Of a stretch of DNA of 64,000 nucleotides, positions 11,807 through 22,756 are shown piece after piece (positions within the stretch are counted from its first letter, which is position 1; every line of letters starts with the position of its first letter). The DNA is from Rapana venosa (taxonomy: Eukaryota > Mollusca > Gastropoda > Neogastropoda > Muricidae). The notes below the pieces were generated by a model. That model saw nothing but the letters and a program-made list of their open reading frames with translations. It made no database searches and was not told the origin of the DNA. The position numbers were made by a program, and so were the translations under genes. The stretch lies in assembly GCA_028751875.1 (NCBI GenBank), contig CM054140.1:22971024-23035023 (forward strand), written 5' to 3'.

Positions 11807-12793
11807 GGAACAACACTTAGAAGGTGAAAGATGCTGTTGAAAATTAGGGACAGGAAAATGAGAAAAAAGGTAATAAAAGAATGAAGGAAAAAATAAACGG
11901 TGTAAAACAGAGGTAGTAAGTCTCCACTTCCCAAAAAATAAAAACTGGTTGTATTGGAAAGAATGTTTTTCAAAGGATTTTACAGTGATCAGTACTCATT
12001 GCTGCATGATTTCAGTTTTGCATTTGCCCAACCTTTATGTACCAATATCTGTTATGCCTATTTGTGCCTCTTTATTGCAAGGAGAGAGGGAGGTGGCAAA
12101 AGAGTAGCAGATCAGTATTTAACTGATAGTATGCTTGAACAAAATTCGAAGAGATGAGTACAATGTACCACTGAGAAGGGGTGGTGAAAGAAGACTTTTA
12201 AAAAATTAATAAAATGATTAAAAAAATTTGGACGAAAAAATGTGGAGTAATTTTCTGCATATGTCCCTTGATGCTTATGGGACAAAGATTAGCTTGTGAA
12301 TGTTTCGTATAAGATATCTGTATATTTTTGGAGTGAATGTGATCAAATGATTGCTTGAGAAAATGAATACTCTGTTCCTGACATAACTTTTGATTAAAAA
12401 AAAAAAGCTTTTTAATTTCATTCTTTTAAAATGAGTGGTGGTTGGTTTGCTCATTTACAAAAAAAATCTGATAGTAGTTTGAGTAAAATCTGGTGTCGAC
12501 ATAATTTAAAAAAAATTGAATTTAGGATTGGAAAGGATTTGTGTTTTTGTTATGAATGCCTTTTTGTTTCTTTTTTTTTTTTTCATTTTTAAAAGGAATT
12601 TGATGAAATGTATGAATACTCCTGTCGGAACACAGTAGCAGTGACATGAGAATCACAGTGATGCTTTTTTAGATTTTTTAAAAAAAGAATCACTCTGATT
12701 TAATGACTGTTTGCAATGATATCATCTTAATATCCCTGGTGGAACTTGCAATGATTTATTTTTTAAAATGTTCACCCCCCCCCCCCCCCCCCC

Positions 12794-13275
12794 AGCGAAT
12801 TGGATCAAATGATATAGAAAATACTTTTGTGGTTATCTGCCCCTTTATGCTTAATCTAACTGGCAGTGCATTTTAATGTTTTTTGAAAAAAAAGTTGTTG
12901 GAAAGCAAGTAAATGTTTTCATAACCTATGTGGTCACTGGGCAGCAAAATGCCTGTTCTTATTCTCTTCTTGCCCTTTGCTTTGCATAGATCAGGGACAT
13001 GTCCATTACACAGGTCACATCACTTCCAGCCTATTAATAGACTACCCTATCTGCACTCTCCAAGCAGCCTTTGATTTCTATTGTCATCAAAAAATGTACT
13101 TTATCACAGCCTTTCTTTTTTTATGGTTTGCTTTGTTAAATTTGTAAAGAAAAAAACTAGGAAATAGAGGTTAGAGGCCTTTACAGTGTAGTTACAACCC
13201 CCACCTCCCCCCCTTAAAAAGATAACTAAAAATAAGAAAAAAAGGAATTTAAGTGAGGGAAAAGGGAGGTAGTAG

Positions 13276-13312
<37 letters not shown>

Positions 13313-13975
13313 CCAAATGAAAACTATATTTGGAAGAGTAAAGTTAAAGATTTTACATGGATCAGTGCTCAATGCTGCATGATTTCTTGTCTGCTTTTTT
13401 GCATTTGTCCAACCTTTGCTATGTACCTGTTATATCCATTTGTGCCTCTTTTCTGCTAGTAGTGAGATGGCAAGAGTAGCATGTCAATATTTAACTGAAA
13501 ATATGCTTGTAAAAAATGTCAGCGATGTGTACAAAGTACTCATCAAAGAACCACTAAGAAGTGGTAATGAAATAATTAAATTAATGACATTTTAAAAATT
13601 TTCTGTGATATGTCCCTTGATGCTTATGGGACAAAAAATAGCTTGTGAATGTTTTGTATAATTGTATTTTGGAGTGAATGTGATTAAATGATGGCTGGAG
13701 AAAATACTCAGTTCCTGACATAACTTTTATTGGTATTTTTGAAAAAATTGTCATTTTTTTCTTGTAAAATGAGATTTAAAAAATGATTTGATAATTGCTT
13801 GAGAAAATTTCTGATGTGGATATGATATTCATTGAACTTGAGATTGAAAAGAATTTGTTTTTATTATGCACACCATTTTGTTGTTGGTGTTTTTTTTTGG
13901 TGTATAATGAAATACTCCTGTCATATTACTTGGACACAGGGGCAGTTATATGTGATTTAAAATTTTTTTTCCCCC
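12794..13975. repeat. Tandem duplication, unit C (short, internally deleted)
   Basis: It starts with GCGAATTGGATCAAATGAT but moves within about 150 bases to the CTTGCCCTTTGCTTTGC block (12970). About 2.5 kb present in units A and B is missing. It then carries a C31 run (13276-13306) and TGTCCCTTGATGCTTATG (13611). The break is consistent with unequal exchange or deletion between copies. Confidence 0.75.
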
Positions 13976-16349
13976 TTGTGAATTGGATCAAATAATTAAG
14001 AAACTACTTCTGTAACAATCTGCCCCTTTTATGCTTATGTAACCAGCAATTTTTTGTAGTGTGTGTGTGTTTTATAATAAAATAATGTTATTGGAAAGTA
14101 GGAAAATGTGTTCATAACCTATGCAGTCATTGGCCAGCAAAGTGTCAGAGACCTCAGAAATAAAAATTGGAAAATTGTCAAAATTGGAAATTAGGCTGGA
14201 GTAGAAATATATCCTCAAAGAATTCTTCAAAAAATTTGTTACAAAATGCCTTGATCATGAGATGATTTAAGCAGGACCAATCATGTTGGCAAAGGCATAC
14301 TCTGGCCATCACTGACATATAATTTAACTCAAAATTAGTGTTGTATAAATTTTTAGTGAGATGGTTTGTGTGTGTGTGTATGTGTGTGTACATCAGGTTG
14401 GAAGGAGAGGCAAAGTATGAAAAGGGTCGTTTAGAGGAGGGGTACAGATGCACATTTAGAGCAGTGGGGAAAGAAAAAAGTGGGCTGGCTGAATTTTTTA
14501 TAAGTTTTTAATTTGGGAAAGGAGGGGGAGGGGGGGCCTAGATTACTATAATTTTTGTTTAAAAATTTTTAAAAGAGTATTCAAAAAACGTTACGTCGTT
14601 AGTGTAGTATAAAGTTTTAGTGAGATAGTGAGTGTGCATGAGCACATGCTTGTAAAGGGGGTAGTTTTGGGGAGAAGACATTCAGGTTGGAAGGAGATGC
14701 AAAGAATGAGAAGAGATGTTTTGGAGGGGTAAAGTATGTTCTTTCGAGCCAGAAGGCCCATAGAGCCGGAGCTTATCCCGGTTTCTGTAGCGTTAAGCGA
14801 ACTGATGGTTTTTCACCACCCCTGTGACAGGACGCTAGTCTGTCGCCAGATACTTCCCCAGCAGAGCTGGTACCCACTTGTACACCTGGGTGGAGTGAGG
14901 AAAATAGGAGTAAAGTGTCTGTTTTGGAGGGGTATAGATGCACATGTAGAGCAGTCGGAACAGAAAAAAGAGGGCTGGCTCATAGATTTTTTTCCTCACA
15001 TGGTTTATTTTGGGGCTTTTTTTTTTAAGGATGGAACTCGTTCAAAAATTTCTTAAGCCTGAAATAACTTTAAATTTGGGGAGACCGAGGTTGAATGCAT
15101 AGCTTTAGCAGTTGATGATTCTAATTTGAAGCGCCATACTATTGTGAGCTATGCACCATTGTCTATCACTACATACCATTTGTCCACGTGCTATTGTGTC
15201 CACATGCATTCTAACATTCAGACCAACTGTTAGCAACCCTTAACTATTATTAACTCTTTAACACCTGATCTAACGCTAACCTTAACTCTAACCCCACATG
15301 TGGACACAAGAGGCAGGTGGATAATGTGGTACACATTGACACTCTGGCTAAAACAAGTTTAAATCGGAATACAGCTACAGCCTTCATGGTGGGCAAAAAC
15401 AGTTGCTTACGCAAAATCTCAACATAGGTAAACCACGGATTTCTAGTCAAGGAATTAAAAAGGAAAAGAAAAAAGCTTATGATTATTTTCTTTGGGGTTA
15501 GTGAGAGGATGGCTACTAGAATTTTAGGGAAAAGGATGCAAGGAAAGTTGCTGGGGGTGGGGGGGGGGGGGGGGGGAGGAGTGGTAGTAGAATGTTCTGG
15601 TTCATAAGAAATGGAGAAAGAGGTTATAGAGAATGAAGATGGGGATAGGGGGCATGCAGTCGTATGTAGATTAGATTCACAGGGTGGGTGATGGAGGGAT
15701 GGGGATAATTTTAGAATGTTTATTTTAAATACAAAAGTAGATGGGTGCTAGTTTTAGAATACATTATTGAATAATCATTTGAGTGAGGACAGGTGTTAAC
15801 ATGCATCATTGAATAGACATTGGGGGAAGGTACTTGGAGATGGCTAGGAAACCTTAGAACACATTACACAAAAAGGACTGTTATTAAAAGGGAGGTTTAG
15901 AAAGTATGTTCAGGTTGGTGGAAATGAATCGAGTCAAATTTTATTCTAGATGGTACATTGAATAAGCGTGCATTTTTTTGTTCTTTCTAAAAGTGTGTGT
16001 GTGTGGGCATGTGTGCGTGAGTGTGCACATGGGTGTATGTGTGAAGGAAGGATTTGGGCAGCAGGCAAGTCTATACCTCCCCTCCCTTCCTGGAAAGAAC
16101 AATGAGAACAAAAATGAGAACAAAAATTGACCAGAAAAGAATATTTTAAAAAATTAGGGTGGGGGTGAGGAGGTAGTAGCCCCCCCCCCCCCCCCCAAAA
16201 AAAAAAAAAATCAGGTCGCATTGGCAAGACTAAAGTGAAAGATTTTACATTGATCCCTGGTCATTGCTGCATGATTTATTGTCTACTTTCTTGCATTTGT
16301 CCTACCTTTGTTCTGAATGTTATTTCTATTTGCGCTTCTTTTCTGCAAG
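13976..16349. repeat. Tandem duplication, unit D (3'-incomplete)
   Basis: It starts with GTGAATTGGATCAAATAAT and has the doubled purine-rich block (14400 and 14690), the CATTCTAACATTCAGAC block (15206), the A2 tail (15340-15470), a C run (about 16181-16196) and GCTGCATGATTTATTGTC (16266). It ends at the candidate splice acceptor at 16349, beyond which the sequence is single-copy in the window. Confidence 0.7.
14732..14920 (-). mobile_element. 5'-truncated SINE-C with target-site duplication
   Basis: This is the reverse complement of the last two-thirds of the SINE-C at 10387; the tRNA head is missing. The flanking repeat GTTTTGGAGGGGTA occurs at 14718-14731 and 14921-14934. The shared sequence is nearly identical to the 10387 copy, so both are young compared with the units they sit in. 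Confidence 0.9.
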
Positions 16350-18260
16350 TATGGAACTTTCCTTCAAATTCCAGTGCCGCAAATGATGTGAAATAATGTA
16401 TTCTAGTAGGACACTGCCATAATACAGTATAGTAAAGGTTACAATTTTTTTAAATTTAGCCTTTCTTCCAATGTCACTTTTGTGTTCCGGTAAAACCTTG
16501 GTTGTATCAACTTAGAAAATGGTTTAGCATTTGTGTGGGGTTTTTTGTTTTGTTTTATTTTTAGTGTTTGGTAGTGAACTATTCACAAGCAGTTGTAAGA
16601 AACACTTAGCTATATTAATGGGTTAGGTTTTTTTTCCTTTATGAATCACTTTAAGTAGTAGAAAAACGTGCATTTCAGCGAGGAACACTGGTGGACAGTT
16701 GGCTTGTATTTTAAAACGCTTGCCTTTTACGCATTTTTCTTCTTATTGGTCACATCTGTGACATTTTGTATTGAAATATTAAGCCCAGCTTTCTGGGACT
16801 TAACAAAAGCTGATACTCCTTATATTCTTGCTTTTTAGTACTGAGCACAATGTGAAGCTGTTTATTGCTGGTGCCCTTTTTCTTTATCATTGTAAATGGT
16901 AGACTTTGGGTATTGATCATCAGTTGATCACTGGTGTGTTGCCCACTGTACCTATAGACTATTACCCCAACACAGCATATCACTGTTGTTGAAATTTGTA
17001 ATTACTTTATGATTTCGCTAGTGAAGCGTTTGCCTGTCTTGGGCTTATTTATTCCCCAGCTGTAAGGAAGATGGGTTTTGTTTTTGTTTCCCACCATTGG
17101 GTTGCTTGACACGACATTATTTTTTCTTATGCATGAACAGCAAGCATAATGATACTGCCATGTGTGACCCAATGAAACTGTTGTAATTTTCTCCCAAATA
17201 TTATCCTTTCTTGAATGAATTATTCAGTGCTTCTAAATTCACATGTTCTGTAACATTTTATTTTTGGCATTGGATGTTTTAATATTTATTTTGAAGGCTT
17301 GAAATTTCCGAGTTATATCTGGGAAGTTGATGCATCTGGTTTAGCTGCAGGTAGCCATTCCAAGCAGTGTCCACATTTTTCACCTTCACATGAAGGATAG
17401 TACATGTGTGTAGCTTGTTGCCTGTATCAATTCTTTATCATAACAACCTAGAGGACATGGCTTAAATCATATATTTAAACAAATGTTCTTTGTGTAAAGG
17501 TCTTAGACGATGGTTTTGCCTGGTATTTGTAGGATTCAAGTAATGCAGTTAATGCCCTCCACTTTGCTTCCCACTCCCCCTATTTCCTATTATTCTAAGA
17601 TCAAAATTGAGCTTTATCTTAAAAGATATATTACATTTGAAGTTGAGTTTTGAAGTGCTTTATTTTAAAATACATTGCATTTGATGCTGTTTTCCAATCA
17701 ATTTTACTCCTATGAAAGGATGAATTTTAATCCCCATTTGCCAAAAGCATGTTATGTTTTCTGCTTTGGGGTCGCAACTATTGTCAGAATTTCCTTGCTC
17801 TGTTAGTACGCATTAAAAACACTTTTTTGTGTGTGGCCCAGTTAAGCCTGTTCTAGAATCCCAACTGGAAATGTAGGAAGGTGTGGATAAAACTTTTTCA
17901 ACCCAAATGAATTACCTTATTGTATGGGATAAAAACCAAGCTTGCTTCTCTGAATGAGTAGAGAAAAATGTTGCAAGTATTGCTTCTGTGTTTCCAGTAT
18001 TTCATAACAGTACTGTACAAGATTGATGGATGTATACCTTAAAAAGGTTAAAAATCAAGTGGTGAGCACACACCACTGGCACTTGACCCTGACTTTATTT
18101 TGTGAGAAAAATACAACCTTTGCACAACTCCCTCTTCTTTAAAACTTTCAAGCTGATGTTTTGGTTTTGTTCAGGGGTTTGTGCTTTCTGGTTTATTTAT
18201 TTTTAATTCTTTTATTTGTAAAGATAACATGTGTGGAATAAAGCTTTTTGTCATTTTTGT
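16350..18260 (+). CDS. Candidate terminal exon and 3'UTR of the upstream gene
   Basis: A pyrimidine tract (GCGCTTCTTTTCTGCAAG) ends at 16349. If spliced to the exon ending at 3806 (phase 2), the first base completes a codon, 11 codons follow (starting MELSFKFQ) and TGA occurs at 16384-16386. About 1.9 kb of single-copy, repeat-free AT-rich sequence then leads to AATAAA at 18237-18242 followed by a T/G-rich stretch, as expected of a long 3'UTR and polyadenylation site. The coding part is too short to prove. The UTR reading rests on the phase match, the clean sequence and the poly(A) signal. Confidence 0.35.
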
Positions 18261-18569
18261 GTTTTAGAAGCATATTGGAATGAACACTTTTATCATCTGA
18301 AATATTTCAAATGATGGTGTAAGAATTTAAAAGCTATCAACAATCAGTGGGTCAGTCATTGTGTCACTGCTGGTCAGAGCATTGGGAAAAGCCTACCTCC
18401 CCCTTCAGCAAAAAAAGAGGCTGGAGTTAGGGTTGGGTAGCCAGCTCGCAGCTGAAATAACACAAAATGAAAAGAAAAATTCAGAATTACTTCATGAACA
18501 TAATTATTGTTGAAACTTGAATACCACAAATAAAAATAAAATCAAACTTGACCAGGGTCTTTGTTCAGA
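18261..18569. other. Intergenic spacer, nothing recognisable
   Basis: Short AT-rich stretch after the candidate poly(A) site. I see no gene or repeat. Confidence 0.4.
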
Positions 18570-18704
18570 GCTACATTCATGAATGACTGTGTTAAAAGTG
18601 TAGAGTATGCGCACAGGATATGTTGTTGTCTTCAATTTAACGTCTGTTCACACTCAGTGATATCAGATACAGACATGTACACCTTTTATCTGTTCTTCTC
18701 TGTA

Positions 18705-18737
<33 letters not shown>

Positions 18738-19130
18738 TCCCTTCTTGTCTCTCTCTCTCTCCTGTTCCTTTACACCTTTCATCTGTACTTCTCTCTTCAT
18801 CTCTTTCTCCTCCCCCCCCCACCCCTTTTTTTTCCTTTCTCACTCTCTCCCCTTCCTTACATTCAAATGTACTCATTCCGAGCTGCATTTATGAATGACT
18901 GTTAAAAGTGTAGAGTATGCGCACAGGATATCAGATACAGACATGTATACCTTTTATCTGTACTTCTTTGTATTCCTCAACCCCCCCCCCCCCCCCCCCC
19001 CCCTCCCCCTTTCTTACTCTTTCCTGTTCCTTTACACCTTTCATCTGTACTTCTCTCGTCATCACTCTCTACCCCCCCTCTTTTTGCCTTTCTCACTCTC
19101 TCCCCTCCTTACATTCAAATGTACTCGATC
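18570..19130 (+). repeat. Tandem duplication of about 300 bp with C runs
   Basis: The blocks ATGAATGACTGT, GTGTAGAGTATGCGCACAGG, ATATCAGATACAGACATGTA, a long C run and pyrimidine-rich CTTTACACCTTTCATCTGTA occur twice in the same order, from about 18570 and about 18888. The C runs are 31 bases (18706-18736) and 23 bases (18981-19003). The short frames here are low-complexity and not genes. Confidence 0.85.
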
Positions 19131-19329
19131 AGTCAATAAAACATATGTGAACAACTCTGACATATTTAGATATATTCAAATGCCCATCAGAAAAAAAGAC
19201 ACGTGCGCAAGATATAATTTACTCTTAAGTACAATCAAGCACTCCTGAAATGATGTAAATGTGTGTTTCCCAAAGCATGGATTATGCAAAGTGATGCAAA
19301 ACCCCTTTAAAATGTACCACCGAGGTGCC

Positions 19330-19570
19330 TATTCAAGGGTAGTTAACATCAGTACTGACTCACATCCCCCCTAAATTCTACAGATGAGACTATAAACCGA
19401 TTTCCTAAGTGCATGTGCATGCAGAACATATTGCACACATGTTAGAACCTGTTCTATATTTTGGAAGAGTAGGCCATTGTGTGCCGGTGAGAACGGATGA
19501 CAAGATTTACAACACCATATGCACAGGGGTACTGGATATAAAAAAAGCACATTGAATACTTCTGATTCAT
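19330..19570 (+). mobile_element. SINE-A, diverged copy
   Basis: The core block GATGAGACTATAAACCGA, then GAGTAGGCCATTGTGTGCCG and the AAAAAGCACATTGAATACTT-like end match the SINE-A body. The tRNA head is not recognisable. Confidence 0.75.
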
Positions 19571-20829
19571 TATCTTCAAAATACAAGAATTTAAAAAAAA
19601 AAGTCTGGTAACAAGGAAAGCAAATCTCTTCCTCTGTTAGTTAAAGACTGCTCAGTGTCATGAATGTTTAATACTGGTTGGGTGGGGGTTGGGGGGGAAG
19701 GAGCATGTGTAACATGTTCAAAGAATTTGAAATCTGTCAACAGAAAAAAGTGTGTGTTCTATGATATTGTGTTGAAATATCTAATTAAATGAAGCATAGA
19801 AAAAAAAAAGTTGTTCAGTTATGATTTTGCCCCTTGACATTGTGTAAAAATCCTCAATATCCCTAAAAGGATGGCAGGAAACAAAGAATTTTGATTTTGA
19901 ATTTGAACCAACTCTTCACCAGTTATCAGCTTTTAGAGCACAGATTAGTTATGTTCAAATTCTTAAGTGGAAGTAAGTGGTGAGATCTCTCAGGGATGAA
20001 ACAGTTAAGAGGATGATGCACTCTTGTCTAAGGAGACAGTTATTCCAAGAAAAACCTCAAAGAAACTGCTCTCAGTGTAAATGGAAGGTGTCTTCTTCAC
20101 ATAGCTGATGACGACAGAGTGCTAGAATAAACCGATACACTGATGTGATTGTTTTTGTCAATCAATGGGCCTATTATGGCCTTGGTGGTAAGCTGAACTG
20201 AACACAAGACTAGGTAGAGAGGAAATCCACCCCCACCCCCCATCGTTATTTCACTGGGTCTTGGCCAATATTAATTCATACTTTTGTGGGTCTCGACTCC
20301 TGTACTGGCAATATGTTGTTTATTTAGTATTCATTTTTTGTTTACTGAAAATCAACTTCATAAATTATCTGCCACAGCATGTTTGTCCTTTGCATTTGGT
20401 ACTAGTGTTTAGGTACAGTTGAGGTGTATGAAAATCACAAGTTTTTTTATTGATGAATTCATTGTTGTCATTTATTGAGATGGCTGAGAAAATGGAAAGG
20501 CTGTTAGCAAAGGGGATTTGTGCGCACTTTTGTGTGTGTGTGTGTGAAAAATAATAAAATTCACTTTATTCTGGGTAGTGAAATCATATCTGTATTTCAA
20601 TATTGATAAACAAGTTTGGTTTTTTTTCACATAATTATATTCACACTCAAGTCAGAAAAAAAAGTTTTAAAAAGTTAAAAGGAAAAATACTACACACACC
20701 AAATGATGAAATAATTTGAATGGATAAGATCTGGAACAATGTTAACCATAATAATTCTGTTCACAATTAATGGCATCTTGCTGGATAGCCTGACCAACTA
20801 GGCCTACATGGATAACTAGATTGACCTTG
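19571..20829. other. Intergenic, nothing recognisable
   Basis: AT-rich spacer with short G-rich and TG-rich patches. No supported gene. Confidence 0.4.
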
Positions 20830-21775
20830 CATCAAAGATGTGCAAAACTGAAGAATATTCAAACCCAACATTTGGTTAAAAATAACGTGTTCCTGGAGAA
20901 CATCATGCAGGAGGCCCTCCTTGACTTCAAGACCACAATCACAATAGGAGGAAGGCCAGTCTGCAATCTTCGATTCGCAGACGATATTGATCTCATGGGT
21001 CGCAGTGAAGAAGAACTCCAGGATCTCACCACCAGACTGGAAACATCAGCCAATGCCCACGGTATGGAGATCAGCACGGAAAAGAGCAAGATCCTAGTGA
21101 ACAATACCACACCGACCACTCCCACCAGCATCAAGATGAGTGGCGAGACACTAGAGGAGGTGGAAACTTTCAAGTACCTTGGAGCAGTCATCACCAAAGA
21201 AGGTACGAGCACACAAGAGGTGAAGATCAGACTTGCTGTGGCACTCTCCTCCATGACTAAGCTGGCGAAAGTGTGGAGAAACCATAACATCAGAACCCAC
21301 ACTAAGGTCAGACTCTACAAGGCACATCCATTGCCTTGTACAGCTGGAAGCATGGACACTCACTGCCGATTTAGAACGTCGCATTCAAGCCTTTGAAATG
21401 AAGTGCCTCAGGCGGATCCTGAACATCACCTACAGAGACCGTAAAACCAACGACTAACGACTACGTCTGGCAGCAGATCAAGGCACTGGCTGGCAAACAA
21501 GAACCATTGCTAGATACAGTCAAATGGAGGAAATTGAAATGGTTTGGCCACACAACAAGGCATAACAACCTGTCAAAGACAGTCCTGCAGGGAATGGTGG
21601 AAGGAGCAAGGAGGCAGGGACAACCACGCAAAAGCTGGATATCCAACATCAAGGAGTGGACCGGCCTCACTGTACCAAACCTCCTGAAAGCAGCCCAGGA
21701 CAGAACCATTTGGCGGTCCACTTGCAGCGTCCGTGCGGGCACCCCAACGGTCGTCCCGACCAAGGGATGATGATA
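20830..21775 (+). pseudogene. 5'-truncated RTE-like LINE reverse transcriptase, frameshifted
   Basis: The frame from about 20880 encodes the reverse-transcriptase palm with catalytic box FADDIDLMG, followed by GMEISTEKSKI and FKYLGAVITKEG, in the order usual for RTE-like invertebrate elements. The frame shifts near 21325. A second break lies near 21455, where a short duplication (AACGACTAACGACT) introduces a stop. A third open stretch (21507-21770) carries the C-terminal WFGHTTRHNNLSKTVLQG block. It ends with a TGATGATAATGATGA tail. The endonuclease is missing, so the copy is dead. Confidence 0.85.
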
Positions 21776-21929
21776 ATGATGAAGGTTGAAATTTGTTCAA
21801 ACTAGGTTAATTCCAAGTTTACTGTCATATCAGATGGAATTTTTTTCTTCTGTAGGCCTGTAAGTCAAAATCTAGGCCTTTATAATTATTACGCATATCT
21901 ACATACTCGAGCACACGTATGCGTATCTG

Positions 21930-22195
21930 CGATCTGACGACCCCGGTTCGATTCCCGTTCAAGGGGATATTTTCCCCTGGAGTTAACATCAGTGCAGACT
22001 CCACTCCCCAAGTCTTTGGATGAGATAGTCTCGTGTGCGAACGCACGCAGAACATCTTGCGCACACGTTAAGAGTGGGCCATTGTGTGCTGGTGGGAAGG
22101 ATGACAAAATTTACAGAACTGCATACACACGGGGACTAGATGTAAAAAAGCACATAAGTGCTTATTCCATTATCCTCGATATTATAGAATAAATA
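21930..22195 (+). mobile_element. SINE-A with variant tRNA head
   Basis: The B box GGTTCGATTCCCG is followed by GGAGTTAACATCAG, the core GTCTTTGGATGAGA, GAACATCTTGCGCACACGTT and the end GCACATAAGTGCTTATTCC. Its 5' part resembles the copy at 24300 rather than the one at 59082, suggesting two head variants on one body. Confidence 0.8.
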
Positions 22196-22239
22196 AATAT
22201 GTGTATCATCATGTGTGTTGAATGTGCTCTCGCACTCGG

Positions 22240-22665
22240 GACCTTAGGACTAGGCAAGTTTGTAGGTCCAATCTCGTCTGAAGGACAATTTGAATCAATT
22301 CAACGAAACAAAGCTCGAAGCCCTGTTTGAGAATGCGGATGAATATGCCTAGGGCCTAAGTTCGTCCGACAAAGCCGAAGCGCATGCGCGAAACGGTCGA
22401 ACTAAAGACAGCTTGGCAGTGGTAAAAAGTCCAAGGATTATTCCCCAAAGAATACATAACAAAGAGAAACGAAAAAAAAAAAAGGAATATACAAACACAG
22501 TCTGCATTGCATTTTGAAAATTGAATCATTCTTTTAATTATAGTTATTTGGTAAAACTATTTTTTGTCGGACGTTTACTTCCGTTAAAGCGCTTCAGCGT
22601 ACCTTTTGGCTAAGACCGGCGTCGCAGGCAACACGTGCGCCTAGACGAAACAACATTTCTCAGCA
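22240..22665 (+). promoter_or_regulatory. Probable KHDRBS promoter and 5'UTR
   Basis: CpG-rich compared with its surroundings and free of repeats. A perfect NRF-1-type palindrome GCGCATGCGC lies at 22380-22389 and an ETS/GABP-type ACTTCCG at 22577-22583, about 285 and 90 bases before the start codon. No TATA box was seen. The transcription start cannot be placed. Confidence 0.45.
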
Positions 22666-22756
22666 ATGGCACAGATAAACGGTTACAAAGAAGAACTTCA
22701 AGAAGAACTTCAAAAAGCTGATCCTAATTCACATGCCAGTCGGTTACTTACACAAG
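22666..22756 (+). CDS. KHDRBS: KHDRBS exon 1 (start, QUA1)
   Basis: The ATG at 22666 has context AGCAATGG. It encodes the first 30 residues ([20 protein letters not shown] onward), the amphipathic QUA1 dimerisation segment, with no N-terminal extension like that of human Sam68. Donor ACAAG|gtgagc; exits in phase 1. Confidence 0.9.

Larger units (their letters stand above)
8682..12793. repeat. Tandem duplication, unit B (about 4.1 kb)
   Basis: It starts with GTGAATGGGATCAAATGAT and repeats the unit A landmarks in the same order: CATTCTAACATTCAGAC at 9737, A2 tail at 9880, CTTGCCTTTTGCTTTGCC at 11338, TGTCCCTTGATGCTTATG at 12259. The purine-rich AGGAGAGGCA block is doubled (9050 and 9325). A complete SINE-C (10387-10670) interrupts it at a site that is uninterrupted in unit A at about 6305. 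A (CA)n run lies at about 11777-11804. Confidence 0.75.

Noticed and set aside
20859..21302. 147-codon open frame on the minus strand
   Set aside because: It is the complement of the RTE-like reverse-transcriptase frame, whose catalytic box and conserved blocks lie on the plus strand.
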